64,000 bases of DNA from Martinezella tropici (lineage in GTDB: Bacteria > Pseudomonadota > Alphaproteobacteria > Rhizobiales > Rhizobiaceae): contig NZ_QMKK01000025.1 in assembly GCF_003287875.1 (NCBI RefSeq), positions 441,501 through 505,500 on the forward strand, in the 5' to 3' direction. Both the position numbers and the translations under genes were made by a program. The stretch's first letter is position 1. Every line of letters starts with the position of its first letter. Shown here piece after piece: positions 25,192-34,289 of this stretch. The notes below the pieces were generated by a model. It was not told where the DNA came from, ran no database searches, and worked only from the letters and a program-made list of their open reading frames with translations.

Positions 25192-26061
25192 ATGACGAGC
25201 GAAATAAGCGAAAATAGTCACGATCTATCCGAATTACGCTCAGATTATCCAGAAGGCGAACCTGCCCTTGCGGCACGATGCATCGCGGCACTGCTGACAA
25301 GGCACGGCATTCCCAAGTACCGGTTCGCCGTCACCGTCTCCGAAATCCTCGGCCTTTCCTATTCCGCCGGAAACCGACGCCTGACGACGAATGCCTCCTG
25401 GTCGCTTGAGGAATTGAAGCGCGTCGCCGAGCATTTTGGTGAGACGCTGCAGGAACTCGTCACATCAGAAAATGCCGACGCCCTCGTTGACGCTTCCATC
25501 GTCATCAACAACCACATCGTGCCCTGCCGGATCCGGCTGGGCAACATCGTTGGCCAGGTATCGCCGGGAACACTGATTGCCGCCGAGATCGACGGATCGT
25601 GGCGAGTCATGCCGGCAGACGCTAGGTCGATCATACCGGCCCATATCGTCACCCGCCTGCTGATCGAGCCGACCGCCTCGCGGCGCCGGGTCGCGATACT
25701 CGACGATCACGCCGATACCGCCAAGACGATCGTGCAATACATGGAGACGGCCGGGTTTGAAGCGGTCGCTTTCAGCGATCCTCAGGCTCTTTACGATCAG
25801 ACCGATTTCGACGCCTATGTTCTGGACTGGATCATCGAACGCGATGCACGGCGCCAGACGGCGCTGGAGCTGGTCGAGAATATCCGCGCGCGCAATGCGC
25901 TTTGTCCGATCATCATCCTGACCGGACAGATCAGAACCGGTAATGTCGACGAGGAGAACATCGCCGCTGCGTTGGCGCAGCACAATCTGAAGTTCTTCAC
26001 GAAGCCGGCAAGCATGCCGATCCTCATTGCCGCATTGAATGCCAGCTTCAAAACTGCATGA
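25192..26061 (+). CDS. Response regulator with N-terminal BetR-like DNA-binding domain
   Basis: A 289-residue protein. The ATG at 25192 follows AGGA at 7-nt spacing; an upstream in-frame extension is rejected. Residues about 15-150 resemble the BetR helix-turn-helix domain (ALAARCIAALLTRHGIPKYRFAVTVSEILGLSYSAGNRRL, then WSLEELKRVAEHFGETLQEL and a small beta region). Residues about 165-285 are a receiver domain: acidic pair in AILDDHADT, the phospho-acceptor Asp in AYVLDW, Thr in IILTGQ and Lys in FFTKPAS. The gene is convergent with a hybrid histidine kinase and overlaps its 3' end by 14 bp, so the pair probably forms one phosphorelay. It could control the secretion locus that diverges from it, or the kinase operon. 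Confidence 0.88.
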   Translation: MTSEISENSHDLSELRSDYPEGEPALAARCIAALLTRHGIPKYRFAVTVSEILGLSYSAGNRRLTTNASWSLEELKRVAEHFGETLQELVTSENADALVDASIVINNHIVPCRIRLGNIVGQVSPGTLIAAEIDGSWRVMPADARSIIPAHIVTRLLIEPTASRRRVAILDDHADTAKTIVQYMETAGFEAVAFSDPQALYDQTDFDAYVLDWIIERDARRQTALELVENIRARNALCPIIILTGQIRTGNVDEENIAAALAQHNLKFFTKPASMPILIAALNASFKTA

Positions 26062-27748
26062 TCGTCCGCAACTGCTGCTGCCGTATCGGCTTGCCCAGCA
26101 CAGCATCGAAGAGTGACAGGTCATGCCTGGAGCCAGCATTGGCGGCTGAGATAGCAACGAGCTTTGGCTTGTAGCCGAGGTTCATCTTGCGGATCTGGGC
26201 GGCCAGCTCCGGACCCGTCATGACTGGCATGTCGAGATCGATGAAAATCACCGAATAGGTATGTGCGGCAGCATAGTTGAGCGCCGCCATGCCGGAGGAC
26301 GCCACGTCGGTTGCGAAACCAAACTCTTCGAGCACCGCTGAGAAGCCTTTCAGGAGGTCAGGATGATCGTCAACGACAAGCACGCGTCTTTGATCACCAT
26401 TCGCTCCCTGCGATCGTCCTTCCGCGAGGACCACGGGTATCGACACGTCAAACACGCTGCCGCCCTCGGGCGGCCGGCTGACCGTCATTCGCGCGCCAAG
26501 CTGGCGTAGCAGGGTCTGGACGACCGATAGGCCGATGCCTCGGCCGGCGCCGAGGCTCAAAGGCCCCTTCGCATCCACGTCGCTCTCCATAATTCTTGGC
26601 GGCAGGCCAGGTCCGGTATCTGTCACACGCAGGGAAAGTTCACCAGCGTTCTCATCGAATGGTGCAAGATCGACCTGAACGAAACCGGATGACGTATATT
26701 TCACGGCATTCGAAACGAGGTTATGCAACAGTTGTGCAATGCGCTCACCGTCCGCCACCACGAAAATTGGCTCATCAGGACTTGTCTGCCGCAGCTGCAA
26801 ATGCTTGGCCTGCGCCATCTCATGGTAATTTTCCAGCACCTCGCGGACGAGCTCTCCCGCCTCAAACACACCGGGCTGCAGCTCGATATATCCCGTTTGC
26901 GCCCGAGCCAATGTCAGCATGTCGCGAAGCTGGACAGCTAGGCTATTTGCCGCCCGACGAATGCGCGCCGTCAATTCGCTTCGCGTCCTTATATCCTGAG
27001 GGCGCTCCAGGATATCCAGCGCCGAAACGATGACCTGAAGCGGCGTTCTGAGCTCGTGGCTGACCATTGCAAGGAATGAGATCTTGTCTTCAACAGCCGC
27101 TTCGGCAGCTGCTATTGCGCGCGCCCTTGCGGCAATCGCCCGCCAATAGAAGATAGAAATGATAATAAAGGACAGGATCGCACAAATCAGCAGGCCGGCA
27201 ATCACCAGGATGATGACATGCCCTGCCTGGATGGTCTCGAAGGACTTTTCCTTCAGTTGGCTATCCCTATCCATGGCCGCCTTGGAGACTCTGTCCACGA
27301 CAAAGGCCATTTCCTCCATCTTCGGCAACAATGCCTGGGCATCGGCCGACGAAATATCGGTTTTGATAGCTGGCAGGACCTCTGTCGCGAATTTTTCCAA
27401 CGCGGCCCCATCCTCGGAAAAGCCCGGAAGTGTCTTAAAGCTGTCGTTCAGTTGCGAGGGCCGCACGATAATATTGATGCCGGAAATCAGGACATCGATG
27501 TGAAACGAGAGGGCGTCCGGCTCGACGGTAGATCCATCGGCAATCGCTTTCAGGTCCAACCTGACGTCCTCAAGCTCCCTCAGGACCTGCGCGGTCGGCC
27601 AGTAAGAGAAAGATGGATTTCTGCTGCTGGCGGCATCCCAGAGATCATAGGCAGCTCGAATGGCCGCCCAGTTGTAGCCGATAACTCCAAGGCATAGGGC
27701 TACGATCAACGCGGGAATGCTAAACCATGCAACATGGAAAAACTTCAT
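26048..27748 (-). CDS. Hybrid sensor histidine kinase with C-terminal receiver
   Basis: A 566-residue membrane kinase. Membrane segments are near residues 8-25 and 168-195, bracketing a periplasmic helical domain of about 145 residues. Then come the HisKA box (FLAMVSHELRTPLQ), the ATPase N box (LLHNLVSNAVKYT), G boxes (DTGPGLPP and GAGRGIGLSVV), and a receiver at about 445-560 (LVVDDHPD, IFIDLDMPVMTG, LGKPIR). The ATG at 27748 overlaps the stop of the upstream gene as ATGA, which fixes the start and shows coupling. The signal is unknown; coupling to a secreted molybdo-oxidoreductase-fold protein suggests that protein delivers or binds the signal in the periplasm. Confidence 0.92.
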   Translation of the reverse strand: MKFFHVAWFSIPALIVALCLGVIGYNWAAIRAAYDLWDAASSRNPSFSYWPTAQVLRELEDVRLDLKAIADGSTVEPDALSFHIDVLISGINIIVRPSQLNDSFKTLPGFSEDGAALEKFATEVLPAIKTDISSADAQALLPKMEEMAFVVDRVSKAAMDRDSQLKEKSFETIQAGHVIILVIAGLLICAILSFIIISIFYWRAIAARARAIAAAEAAVEDKISFLAMVSHELRTPLQVIVSALDILERPQDIRTRSELTARIRRAANSLAVQLRDMLTLARAQTGYIELQPGVFEAGELVREVLENYHEMAQAKHLQLRQTSPDEPIFVVADGERIAQLLHNLVSNAVKYTSSGFVQVDLAPFDENAGELSLRVTDTGPGLPPRIMESDVDAKGPLSLGAGRGIGLSVVQTLLRQLGARMTVSRPPEGGSVFDVSIPVVLAEGRSQGANGDQRRVLVVDDHPDLLKGFSAVLEEFGFATDVASSGMAALNYAAAHTYSVIFIDLDMPVMTGPELAAQIRKMNLGYKPKLVAISAANAGSRHDLSLFDAVLGKPIRQQQLRTIMQF

Positions 27749-28272
27749 TCCACTTCGATCCCGCAGAGCTGCCACACCAGATACGATGTCGCGGCCGGCG
27801 TGTCCAATTGCTCCTTGAAGCTATCACGGGGAAACATGACGAAGACTGGTCCAAAATCTCTGATCGTCAGCCGGGTGCCGTTCTTGCTGACGGCAAGAAT
27901 GGTGCCGTATTTCTCAAGGTAGGCGGCATCCACTTCCACGCTGAAATTATCAAGCGCAATGAGCCGAAGCTTCGTTCCTTTCGCACCAACCTCGCTCAAT
28001 GTCCTGCTGAGCAAAGGCCCCACGAAATCGCTTTTGGGAGTCCATGCCGTTGATGTTGTCACCGTCGATTGCGGCAAACCGAGAAATTCGCGTTCCGACA
28101 TCTCATAGGCATTCCCGGCGGTGTCCGTCGTCTTTCCAATCTTGCCGGAGATCGTCAGGAAAATATTCTGCCTACATCCCTTCGGAATATGCGTGCCTGC
28201 ATTCGCCAATCCCGTGCTCAACCAAAGACCAATTGCAATCGATAAGAATGCGCGAACCATTTTCCCAGACAT
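27745..28272 (-). CDS. Exported molybdopterin-oxidoreductase-fold protein, probable sensory partner of the kinase
   Basis: A 175-residue protein with a signal peptide (MSGKMVRAFLSIAIGLWLSTGLANA). The start at 28272 is favoured by an upstream AGGA; 28260 is an alternative. The mature part looks like a reduced sulfite-oxidase (SUOX, YedY-like) domain: FLTISGKIGKTTD, AWTPKSDFVGPLLSRTLSEVGAKGTKLRLIALD, YLEKYGTILAVSKNGTRL, GPVFVMFP and a final YLVWQLCGIEVE. At the place where YedY-type enzymes have an Arg-Cys-x-x-x-Trp with the molybdenum-ligand Cys, this protein reads TTSTAW, so the ligand seems lost. It ends in an ATGA overlap with the histidine kinase gene. A role as a non-catalytic periplasmic sensor is inferred. 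Confidence 0.75.
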   Translation of the reverse strand: MSGKMVRAFLSIAIGLWLSTGLANAGTHIPKGCRQNIFLTISGKIGKTTDTAGNAYEMSEREFLGLPQSTVTTSTAWTPKSDFVGPLLSRTLSEVGAKGTKLRLIALDNFSVEVDAAYLEKYGTILAVSKNGTRLTIRDFGPVFVMFPRDSFKEQLDTPAATSYLVWQLCGIEVE

Positions 28273-28504
28273 GCCTGACAATCCTGCAACCCCACGAAGT
28301 ATGGCACAGTTCCGGTCAATTTCGAAGGGTACCCAATTGCGATTGCCGTGGAATCTCATAAACAGAGGCGCCGGCGAGCACTGTGATTTTGCCGGCACTA
28401 GCAAGAAATCTTGCGAAGTGCCCCATGACAGTTGGCGCAATGGCCCATATGCTCCCTCAGAATCTACATCTTAAAGATGATGTCAGCTGCGAGGCCCGCT
28501 TAAC

Positions 28505-29125
28505 GTGATCTCCGTTTATTGTGTTCTGCGGTCCGGTGGCGAGTACAAACCCGAACACGTGGTGCGCCTGCAGGCGCAGGTGATGAAACATCTTCCGGAC
28601 GCCGATTTTCGTTGCCTGTGCGATATTGACGTCGACGGCGTCAAAACAATTCCGCTGGCATATGACTGGCCCGGCTGGTGGTCGAAGATGGAGCTTTTTC
28701 GGCCAGAGATATCTGGTGACATTCTCTTCATGGATCTCGACACCTCGATTGTCGGAGATCTTGCCGATATCGCTTCGGTCGATCGGCTTGCCTTGATGCG
28801 CGATATCTATCGTCCGGAAGGTCTGCAGTCATCGATCATGTATCTGCCTGAGACGGAACGCGCGCCGATTTGGAGCGAATGGGCCGATCGGCCACGGCAT
28901 TGGATGGATCTTTATCGACACGGCGGCGACCAGGCCTTTCTCGAGCGTTTCTGGCTCGCGCGCGCCGACCGGTGGCAGGATTTGCTGCCCGGTCAGATCG
29001 TCTCGTGGAAATCGCATGTGCGCAAAGCGCTTTACGATGATGAAAGCGGAAATGGATCAATTCCCTCAGGCGCGCGTGTGGTGATTTTTCACGGCAAACC
29101 CCGCCCCTGGGAGATTGGATGGTAG
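28505..29125 (+). CDS. Putative glycosyltransferase (GT-A, GT8-like)
   Basis: A 206-residue cytoplasmic protein that starts at a GTG with GAGG about 10 nt upstream. It begins with a Rossmann-like strand (ISVYCVLRSGGEYKPEHVVRL) and has a DLDTSIVGDL motif with the D-x-D that binds metal and nucleotide sugar in GT-A enzymes, preceded by KMELFRPEISGDILFMD. Later blocks are LQSSIMYLPE, GGDQAFLERFW and VVIFHGKPRPWEI, the last resembling the FHGxPKPW end of GT8-like and related rhizobial proteins. The acceptor and donor are unknown. It lies alone between the sensor unit and traA; other sugar genes begin 6 kb downstream. Confidence 0.7.
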   Translation: MISVYCVLRSGGEYKPEHVVRLQAQVMKHLPDADFRCLCDIDVDGVKTIPLAYDWPGWWSKMELFRPEISGDILFMDLDTSIVGDLADIASVDRLALMRDIYRPEGLQSSIMYLPETERAPIWSEWADRPRHWMDLYRHGGDQAFLERFWLARADRWQDLLPGQIVSWKSHVRKALYDDESGNGSIPSGARVVIFHGKPRPWEIGW

Positions 29126-29252
29126 ATGGTCGTCACCTGCCGCGGCGGGCCGTAGTCCCTATTTATTGCAGACACAATAATGCTCTTGAGGACTCGAACC
29201 GACGCCCCCGTTGGTACAAGCCTGTCGTTTTCCTTTTAATCTCTGGACGTCC
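29126..29252. other. Intergenic region between glycosyltransferase and traA ends
   Basis: This convergent gap holds nothing recognisable. There is no clear terminator hairpin and only a coincidental tRNA-like T-loop string. Confidence 0.4.
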
Positions 29253-32200
29253 TCAGCGATCAACACCACGGGCACGGTTAATCGTTCGACGTTGGCGCTC
29301 GGCGATAATCTCTTCTGCCCTATCTATAGCGACGGCACGCTGGACTGTGCGCAATTGACCAAGGATGGCTTTGAAGACCGCTTGCTGAGACTTCGAGACC
29401 ATGTTGGCAACATCGGTCTCGTTGCGCAAAATTGCACCCGGCCCGAAGCGAGCATCAAGTGCCTTGCTGACAAGAGAAAATTCCTGGCGGACATCTTGTG
29501 ACAACGACCGGACCAATCGTGCCAGCTCGCGCGGGTTCTTCTCCGTCTCGGACGTGATGTGCCGCAACTCTTTCTGGGCAGTTCTCGTCAACGCTGGAAT
29601 AGGTATGGCCATCCGTCCGCGCTCTATCATGACCGCCGATTTTTCGTTTTCAAAAGCGCTCAAGTAATATCGACCAAGAGACCGTATATTAGCACCAACT
29701 GCCTCAATCGCCTGCAGAGCTTCCCTGCGCTCGCGACCACCGGCGAGCAGCCTATCCATCGCCCTGCCGGTACCGCGCATAGGGCCATAGGCCGTTGGCT
29801 CCGTGGCAACAGCACGTGCAATGCGCTCAGGGTCGATCTGCTTGCGCACCAGATCTTCGATGATCGTCAAGGCGGCCGCGGGGTCGCGCCAGATCACGGA
29901 CGCAGTCGCAACGAGTGCAGCTCTTATCTGTTTGTAGTGCTCAGCGTCGGTCACACGCATCCGCGCCTCCTCATCGAGGCTTACCTTGAATTTCGTAACC
30001 GACGGCAACATAGCAGGTATGGTGTTGAGGTCGTCGGGGGTGGCCGGGGCAACGATCCTGAGCCTATCCGGTTGCTCAGCGAGCTGCTGCTCGGCGGCAA
30101 AGCGTTTGACAGCAGTAAATATTGCGATCAACTCGCTCCGCTTCTCCTTGTCAATCGTTTCCGGTATGCCCATCGCGGTCTCGCGATCTGCGAATTGATC
30201 AGTCTTTTCCGTAAAGGCATCCCGTCCGAATCGGCGGTTCAAGGCTTCACTCACCGCCTTGATCTCCTGAACAACGGAACGATCCTCCGCGGTAATGCGA
30301 AATGCTGTGTGGTATGCCTCCTGCCCACCCCGCTGTCGGATTGCTTCCAACTCAGCGAGTCGCCCTCTTGCTCTGTCGGAAAGGCCTGGCACCGTGACCT
30401 CCATGAACAACCGACGCCTTCGTTCGCGATCGTCGAACCGATCCGCCTGCTTGCGAAACTCAGTTGCGTGCGCCCGTGCAAGAACCACCAGTTCGGATAC
30501 CGCGGCCAAGGCGTCAGCCCTCGTAGCTCGATCATCCCGGCCATCGATCAGCGTGTTGCTGCCCCGCAACGCACCTAGGCTTTGCGGAGAGCGTGACAGC
30601 CGGTCCGCCATGATGCCTGGATCCAGCGCGAGGTTCGATGACTGTTCGTTCAGACGGGAAAGCGCTTTATCTGACTCACGATAGATTCGCTCAAGCACCG
30701 GACGCAGGAGCGCTTCTCGTTCCTTCCATTGAGGAGATGCGAGTTGGGCGAGGCGCGCATCTTCCGCGATCGATCGGGTAAGGGATTTCACAGCGGGCAA
30801 TAGACTGGAAGTATCTGCGACCGAAGCGGGCAACGCGTCTTTGTCGTCTGTCGCGTGAATAGCAGTATTTCGCCCCGGAGTTTCGATCGTGGCCCCGAAG
30901 GGCACGTTCGACCGTTGCCAGAGCTGCGCTACATGATCACGTTGTATGGCAAGCCAATTGGATAGACGCTCGACCTGTGCCTCGACGGCGTGACCATAAT
31001 CCGCGATCGTGTCGATGCCGCGCCGCCGCGCGAAGTCGAAAGCCACGGATTGATAAGACGCCTCATTTTCGAAATCGAGCGTTGTCGTCTTTTCGCCGGG
31101 GCGCGACAGCCGTTCGACTAGTTGCGCAAAGAGCGTCGGTCGGTGATTGTCTGCGGCAAGTTGCTCCATCCGAGCCTGGACCTTATCAATTGAATAGGCC
31201 GTCCAAATATTGCGCTCGACAACGCGATCCTCAAAGTGCCTCGCGCCCGTTTCCTCATCAATAACAGGCACTTTAACGGTAACTTTTTCAGTTCCGTCCT
31301 TACGCACGGTCACTGTATCGCCGACCCCCATGCCGGCCTCCTCAAGCGCCTTGGGCAGACTGACGCCCCAAAGGCGATGCGTGGTTCCATCGTTCGTTCT
31401 GACGTCGACAGAAGGGGAAGGACCGGCGCCGTCCCGCTCGCGAAACTTCGCAAGCCCAATTTCAACAAGCTCGCCTGTGATGCCAGCGGCATGTTCGACG
31501 CGCGCCGGCTTGCCCCATTCGAACTGTGGCTGAAAATCTCCCCTTGCCACATAAAGATCGGCACGCTCGCGATGACGCGTCATAGCAACATATGTCAGGT
31601 GTCGGTCCATCATGCCTGTTGCCAGCACGAAAGCGCGGTCGAAGGTCGATCCTTGGCTCTTGTGAATCGTTGCGGCGTAGCCATGGTCGACATTGCGATA
31701 AGTGTCTTCGGAGAACATGACATCCCGACCACTGTCCAACCGAACGAAAAGGAATGGTACCCCGCCTCGACCCGCTATCGATATGACCGTTCCAAACATG
31801 CCGTTCTTGACGTGCTGAACAGTTAAGTGAGGAGCTTTGGGTTCGACGAACCGCGCATTTTCCAGGAAGATGATCCGGTCTCCCTCGCTAAACTCACGTA
31901 TGCCGCGCTCTGTACGAAACGACCTACTCTCCCCAAGCGCATCCTGTTGCAACATGACCGCACGGATCGCGTCGTTGAGGCGTCTCACATCGCTGTTGGT
32001 GTGGGCGAGAACCATCAACTCGTCGCCACGCAACTTACGACCTTCGACCTCTGCCTTGGCAATGGCGTCAAGGCGAGCGCTGGCCCAGTCGGAGACGATG
32101 CGTTGAACCGCATCATTGCGCGTGTCACTTTCGAGGAGATGGCCATGGGCGCTATAGGCACTCAAAGCTTCCTCAACATTTCCACGGGCCAACAGACGGG

Positions 32201-33854
32201 ACGCCTCTCGCGCCCATTCGTGCCTCTGGCGGCGAACGCCGACCAATTCGGTGAAGCCGATGCGCTCGACGATGGCGCGGAAGGAAGCTCCCGCCTGGAT
32301 CGGCTGAAGTTGCATCGCGTCGCCGACAAGAACTGCTTTCGCGCCGGCATCCTCGACGCGTTTGAGAAGACGCGCCATCTGTTCCGACGATACCATGCCA
32401 GCTTCGTCTAGAACCAGCACGTCGCCCTTCTGCAGTAGGTCATAGTCGTTTTTCCAGGCAAGCTCCCACGCAGCAATCGTACGCGAACGGATCCCGGAGC
32501 TGCCATTCAATGCCTCCACCGCCTTGCCGGCGAGCGCTGCTCCGAGGACGCGCCTGCCGTCTCGCTCCCAGGCGATACGTGCCACACTCAGCAGTGTCGA
32601 TTTGCCAGCGCCGGCAATACCGACGACTGCGGCAATGCCACTATCGGCTGTGATATGTCGAACCGCATCGACCTGCTCAGCGTCGAGGCGAATGGCCTTG
32701 TTTGGCGCTGCCTCAATCTCAACTATCGCAGCATCAACTTGGGATGACGATACCGCGAAGCCACTGATGTTCGAGAGATTCAATGCCGACCGCGCCATGT
32801 GGAATTCGGTTCTGATCGTCGCGCGCGTCGTGAAGACTGCCGGCAGCTCGACCCCACCAGTTTCCGCACTCACCTGCTGCGGCCGCAGCATTACCAAATC
32901 GTCCGACGCCATCAGTTTCGCGCGGATATTGGCAAAGACGATTGGATCATCAACGTGGCGGTGCAGGGCACGGGCAATCTCGGCTTCATCGAAAGTCGAG
33001 CGCTCGTTGCTGAGTTGCCTAAGCAGTAGGCCGGGGTTGGCAGCGAGGCGATCGGCCGTCTCGTAACGCTGCGCCAATGCTGCAGGGGCGAAATAGACAT
33101 CGGCACCTTTGCGTAGACGCGCCACGCGGGCGGGAGCGAGGTGGCGCTGCCCCATTCCCCGCAACCCCTGCTCCTCATAGGAGCGGCCGTCTATGCGGAT
33201 ATCGTGACCGGCAAGTGCCAGATGGTGCGTTACCGTTTGAGCCCATGCAAGCTTCCATTCCTCCAGCGTTGCCTTGTTGCCTGCCCACGGACGGTAAATG
33301 ATTGCTCCTTTCGGCCTATCGGGGGTTTTGAGGCGTAGCGGCTCGCCAGTATCGTCGACGATAGCGACGTGCTTCGGCCCAAACCCTTCCGCGGTCAGTG
33401 GACGCAACGTGGTCATAACGTGGACGTGCGGATTTCCCTTTTTGTCGTGATAGACCCAGTCTGCAACCATTCCGCGCGACACGAAGTTTTCGCGAACGAA
33501 GTCGCGCACCAGCGCGATATTCTCCCTCCTGCTGAGCTCGTTTGGAAGCGCAAGGATGATCTCGCGGGCAAACCGTGCATCGCGGCGGGTCTCGAAACGA
33601 TCGACAGCATTCCAAAGCGCTTCACTGGCGCCGGCAACCGATCGGCCGTCGATTAAAATTCGCAACCATGCCGGCGTATCCTCGGGCACAGCGAGTTCCT
33701 CATGGATGAGTTCGGCCGCATCTGCGGAGTAGCGGAACTTAGTCCCCACCTGCTCATCCGTCATCTTGGTACGATGCCGATAGGCGGCAGCCGAGACAAC
33801 GCTCTGTCCCGCTCCGCGGCTGATCATTTTCGCTCTCAAAAACATGATAGCCAT
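29253..33854 (-). CDS. traA: Conjugative relaxase/helicase TraA (Ti-plasmid type, long form)
   Basis: A 1533-residue relaxase of the MobA/MobL (MOBQ-like) type. The start MAIMFLRAKMISRGAGQ matches the TraA N-terminus; the ORF upstream of it is rejected. The relaxase domain occupies about residues 1-230: the probable nicking Tyr in SAAAYRHRTK (Y25) and the metal-binding His motif NPHVHVMTTLRPL at 142-152. A RecD-like helicase follows, with Walker A GIAGAGKSTLL and Walker B DVLVLDEAGMVSS, and later helicase motifs (GYAATIHKSQGSTFDRA, YVAMTRHRERADLYVA). A long helical C-terminal region completes it. It nicks oriT and unwinds plasmid DNA for transfer. The gene is divergent from traC and traD, the usual rhizobial arrangement, with oriT expected in the gap. 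Confidence 0.95.
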   Translation of the reverse strand: MAIMFLRAKMISRGAGQSVVSAAAYRHRTKMTDEQVGTKFRYSADAAELIHEELAVPEDTPAWLRILIDGRSVAGASEALWNAVDRFETRRDARFAREIILALPNELSRRENIALVRDFVRENFVSRGMVADWVYHDKKGNPHVHVMTTLRPLTAEGFGPKHVAIVDDTGEPLRLKTPDRPKGAIIYRPWAGNKATLEEWKLAWAQTVTHHLALAGHDIRIDGRSYEEQGLRGMGQRHLAPARVARLRKGADVYFAPAALAQRYETADRLAANPGLLLRQLSNERSTFDEAEIARALHRHVDDPIVFANIRAKLMASDDLVMLRPQQVSAETGGVELPAVFTTRATIRTEFHMARSALNLSNISGFAVSSSQVDAAIVEIEAAPNKAIRLDAEQVDAVRHITADSGIAAVVGIAGAGKSTLLSVARIAWERDGRRVLGAALAGKAVEALNGSSGIRSRTIAAWELAWKNDYDLLQKGDVLVLDEAGMVSSEQMARLLKRVEDAGAKAVLVGDAMQLQPIQAGASFRAIVERIGFTELVGVRRQRHEWAREASRLLARGNVEEALSAYSAHGHLLESDTRNDAVQRIVSDWASARLDAIAKAEVEGRKLRGDELMVLAHTNSDVRRLNDAIRAVMLQQDALGESRSFRTERGIREFSEGDRIIFLENARFVEPKAPHLTVQHVKNGMFGTVISIAGRGGVPFLFVRLDSGRDVMFSEDTYRNVDHGYAATIHKSQGSTFDRAFVLATGMMDRHLTYVAMTRHRERADLYVARGDFQPQFEWGKPARVEHAAGITGELVEIGLAKFRERDGAGPSPSVDVRTNDGTTHRLWGVSLPKALEEAGMGVGDTVTVRKDGTEKVTVKVPVIDEETGARHFEDRVVERNIWTAYSIDKVQARMEQLAADNHRPTLFAQLVERLSRPGEKTTTLDFENEASYQSVAFDFARRRGIDTIADYGHAVEAQVERLSNWLAIQRDHVAQLWQRSNVPFGATIETPGRNTAIHATDDKDALPASVADTSSLLPAVKSLTRSIAEDARLAQLASPQWKEREALLRPVLERIYRESDKALSRLNEQSSNLALDPGIMADRLSRSPQSLGALRGSNTLIDGRDDRATRADALAAVSELVVLARAHATEFRKQADRFDDRERRRRLFMEVTVPGLSDRARGRLAELEAIRQRGGQEAYHTAFRITAEDRSVVQEIKAVSEALNRRFGRDAFTEKTDQFADRETAMGIPETIDKEKRSELIAIFTAVKRFAAEQQLAEQPDRLRIVAPATPDDLNTIPAMLPSVTKFKVSLDEEARMRVTDAEHYKQIRAALVATASVIWRDPAAALTIIEDLVRKQIDPERIARAVATEPTAYGPMRGTGRAMDRLLAGGRERREALQAIEAVGANIRSLGRYYLSAFENEKSAVMIERGRMAIPIPALTRTAQKELRHITSETEKNPRELARLVRSLSQDVRQEFSLVSKALDARFGPGAILRNETDVANMVSKSQQAVFKAILGQLRTVQRAVAIDRAEEIIAERQRRTINRARGVDR

Positions 33855-34045
33855 ATTTGACTCTATCTTTTCCGGCACATCAGTACCGCGCAGATATTGA
33901 GATTCTTGGCGAAAATGCCTCGAAAGAGATCAATTTTCCAAGACGAATTCCGCTTTCCTATATTATTTCATCTGATTTGACTACTGCATTTAATGCAGTA
34001 TAAAAGATGCCATCGAACTCGCCCCTGATGAATGAAAGGACAGAT
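33855..34045. promoter_or_regulatory. traA-traCD divergent region, candidate oriT
   Basis: In Ti-type plasmids oriT lies between traA and traC, so this 190-bp AT-rich gap is the expected site. No sequence matching the Ti or RSF1010 nick regions that I recall was found, so the position is inferred from synteny only. The traC promoter element is listed separately. Confidence 0.45.
33977..34004 (+). promoter_or_regulatory. traCD promoter with palindrome filling the spacer
   Basis: A near-consensus -35 (TTGACT, 33977-33982) and -10 (TATAAA, 33999-34004) are 16 bp apart. The spacer is almost exactly the palindrome ACTGCATTTAATGCAGT (33983-33999, 8-bp arms around one T). A repressor bound there would exclude RNA polymerase. 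The predicted transcript start near 34011 fits a traC start at 34046 and rules out the longer upstream start. The right half plus following bases (TAATGCAGT, then AAAAGATG) recurs before the regulator gene at 52331. Confidence 0.75.
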
Positions 34046-34270
34046 ATGCGTGGAAGAACCACAGTCTCCGAGATCGACACACAGGTCGAGCTGCTGAGGG
34101 AGAAACGCAAGAACATGGTCGCCAAGGCCAATGAACGTTTCGCTAGCGCGGCACGAAGGGCCGGTCTCGCCGATTTGGATATTTCCGACGCTGAGCTCAA
34201 TGACGTTCTCGCCGAGATCGCAGCGCGATTTCGCGACGGCGAACAAAGGACGACAGGCCAATCCGCTTAA
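34046..34270 (+). CDS. traC: Conjugal transfer protein TraC-like
   Basis: A 74-residue protein. The ATG at 34046 follows AAAGGA at 5-nt spacing; upstream in-frame codons overlap the promoter. The sequence has an N-terminal coiled-coil-like part (EIDTQVELLREKRKNMVAKANERF) and a SAARRAGLADLDISDAELNDVLAEIAARFR segment, typical of TraC from Ti-type plasmids, which belongs to the relaxosome accessory group. It is the first gene of a short plus-strand unit with traD, divergent from traA. It is shorter than the usual Ti TraC of about 100 residues but otherwise looks intact. Confidence 0.8.
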   Translation: MRGRTTVSEIDTQVELLREKRKNMVAKANERFASAARRAGLADLDISDAELNDVLAEIAARFRDGEQRTTGQSA

Positions 34271-34289
34271 GAGGTTAGATCAGCGGATT

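Noticed and set aside
29180..29215. tRNA-like T-loop string (complement of GGTTCGAGTCC) near the end of traA
   Set aside because: The T-stem does not pair, and no anticodon or D arm could be placed; coincidence or a very decayed fragment.
33855..34045. A precise oriT nick site
   Set aside because: Synteny suggests oriT here, but no match to remembered Ti-type or RSF1010-type nick sequences was found, so only the region is noted.
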